From contig JBAXJB010000025.1 of NCBI GenBank assembly GCA_037138055.1, forward strand, positions 1 to 22,711: a stretch of DNA of 22,711 nucleotides, read 5' to 3'. The translations under genes and the position numbers were made by a program. This DNA comes from CAITNM01 sp037138055. GTDB lineage: Bacteria; Pseudomonadota; Alphaproteobacteria; Paracaedibacterales; CAITNM01. Every line of letters begins with the position of its first letter. Position 1 is the first letter of the stretch. Shown here piece after piece: positions 22,354 through 22,711 of this stretch. The notes below the pieces were generated by a model, which saw nothing but the letters and a program-made list of their open reading frames with translations, searched no databases and had not been told where the DNA came from.

Positions 22354-22711
22354 TTAGCCGGCAGCTTGCACAGGAGGAACGGCTTCATGAACCTCTGTTA
22401 CTGGCTTATCCTCAGCTACTTTTTCTTTTTTTGCCTTTCTTTCTGCTGTTTTGTCAGCACCTGCAGCTTTTCGTTTTGCAATTTCTTCTTCGCTCAATTT
22501 TACTTTTTCTTTTTTCGCAGGAGCTGCTGCTGGAGCTACTGCATCGTGATGCTCTGCTGCTGGAGCTACTGCGTCATGATGTTCTGCTGCTGGAGCCGCT
22601 GCGTCATGATGTTCCGCCACTGGAGTTACTGCATCGTGATGTTCCGCCACTGGAGCTACTGCATCGTGATGTTCCGCCACTGGAGCTACTGCATCGTGAT
22701 GTTCCGCCACT
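22354..22711 (-). CDS. Tandem-repeat protein (AEHHDAVAPV), 5' end outside the window
   Basis: I do not recognise a family. The frame runs off the right edge, so the N-terminus (and any signal peptide) is missing. The visible part contains six consecutive 10-residue repeats of AEHHDAVAPV with small changes (APA, TPV, AAA). A charged Lys/Glu/Ala segment (AKKEKVKLSEEEIAKRKAAG then ADKTAERKAKKEK) follows, and a short tail ends VPPVQAAG. Paired histidines at a constant 10-residue spacing suggest metal binding or an extended Pro/Ala-rich stalk (inference). Composition resembles the secreted protein at 14639-15250 in Ala, His and Lys richness, but the repeat unit differs. A strong terminator follows. 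Confidence 0.75.
   Translation of the reverse strand, partial: VAEHHDAVAPVAEHHDAVAPVAEHHDAVTPVAEHHDAAAPAAEHHDAVAPAAEHHDAVAPAAAPAKKEKVKLSEEEIAKRKAAGADKTAERKAKKEKVAEDKPVTEVHEAVPPVQAAG
22531..22710 (-). repeat. Six-copy 30-bp tandem repeat
   Basis: Units begin at 22531, 22561, 22591, 22621, 22651 and 22681. The last two are identical and 22621 differs from them by one base, while units to the left carry several changes. All keep the reading frame (10 codons). The array probably continues beyond the window. Confidence 0.95.

Noticed and set aside
22531..22710. 30-bp periodic array considered as CRISPR
   Set aside because: The units are contiguous with no spacers and code in frame for a protein repeat.

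Overview
This AT-rich window looks like the chromosome of an alphaproteobacterium, most likely an intracellular or host-associated lineage such as Holosporales/Paracaedibacter/Odyssella relatives. That placement is an inference. It rests on the mreB-mreC-mreD-mrdA-mrdB cluster followed by a methyltransferase of a recognisable alphaproteobacterial type, an Rsm22-family protein (typical of alphaproteobacteria and mitochondria), alphaproteobacterial-style MreB and L27 N-termini, and flagellar export genes in an AT-rich genome. Genes are tightly packed with many 4-20 nt overlaps. No insertion sequence, CRISPR array, prophage or rRNA gene was seen.

Left part, plus strand (1-9701): an MshL-like secretin lipoprotein overlaps a HAD phosphatase. 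A 132-nt leader follows that encodes a 19-residue valine-rich peptide and hairpins, directly in front of a BrnQ-type branched-chain amino acid transporter. Next comes the rod-shape/elongasome operon mreB-mreC-mreD-mrdA(PBP2)-mrdB(RodA), ending in a methyltransferase gene.

Middle: on the minus strand, rplU-rpmA-[terminator/attenuator]-obgE-def form a ribosome assembly and maturation group, convergent with the methyltransferase. Diverging from rplU on the plus strand is fliQ-fliR-flhB, the membrane gate of the flagellar type III export apparatus. Then come a secreted Ala/Asp/Lys/His-rich low-complexity protein with a strong terminator, and an Rsm22-family methyltransferase that starts right at that terminator.

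Right part: on the minus strand, a CPA2 cation/proton antiporter, rnhB, rlmB and lpdA form a tight operon convergent with the Rsm22 gene. On the plus strand are a Prx5-type peroxiredoxin and tRNA-Leu(GAG). On the minus strand are hfq, rph (RNase PH) and, at the window edge, the 3' part of a gene with a perfect-register 30-bp tandem repeat (AEHHDAVAPV), followed by a double-stem terminator.

The most notable item is the putative valine-responsive attenuator in front of brnQ: six of the last eight codons of a short, well-placed ORF are Val, and the stop codon is embedded in a hairpin. Second are the two unrelated-looking low-complexity His/Ala-rich proteins, one clearly exported. Gene functions below are assigned from motifs read by eye, with no database search.
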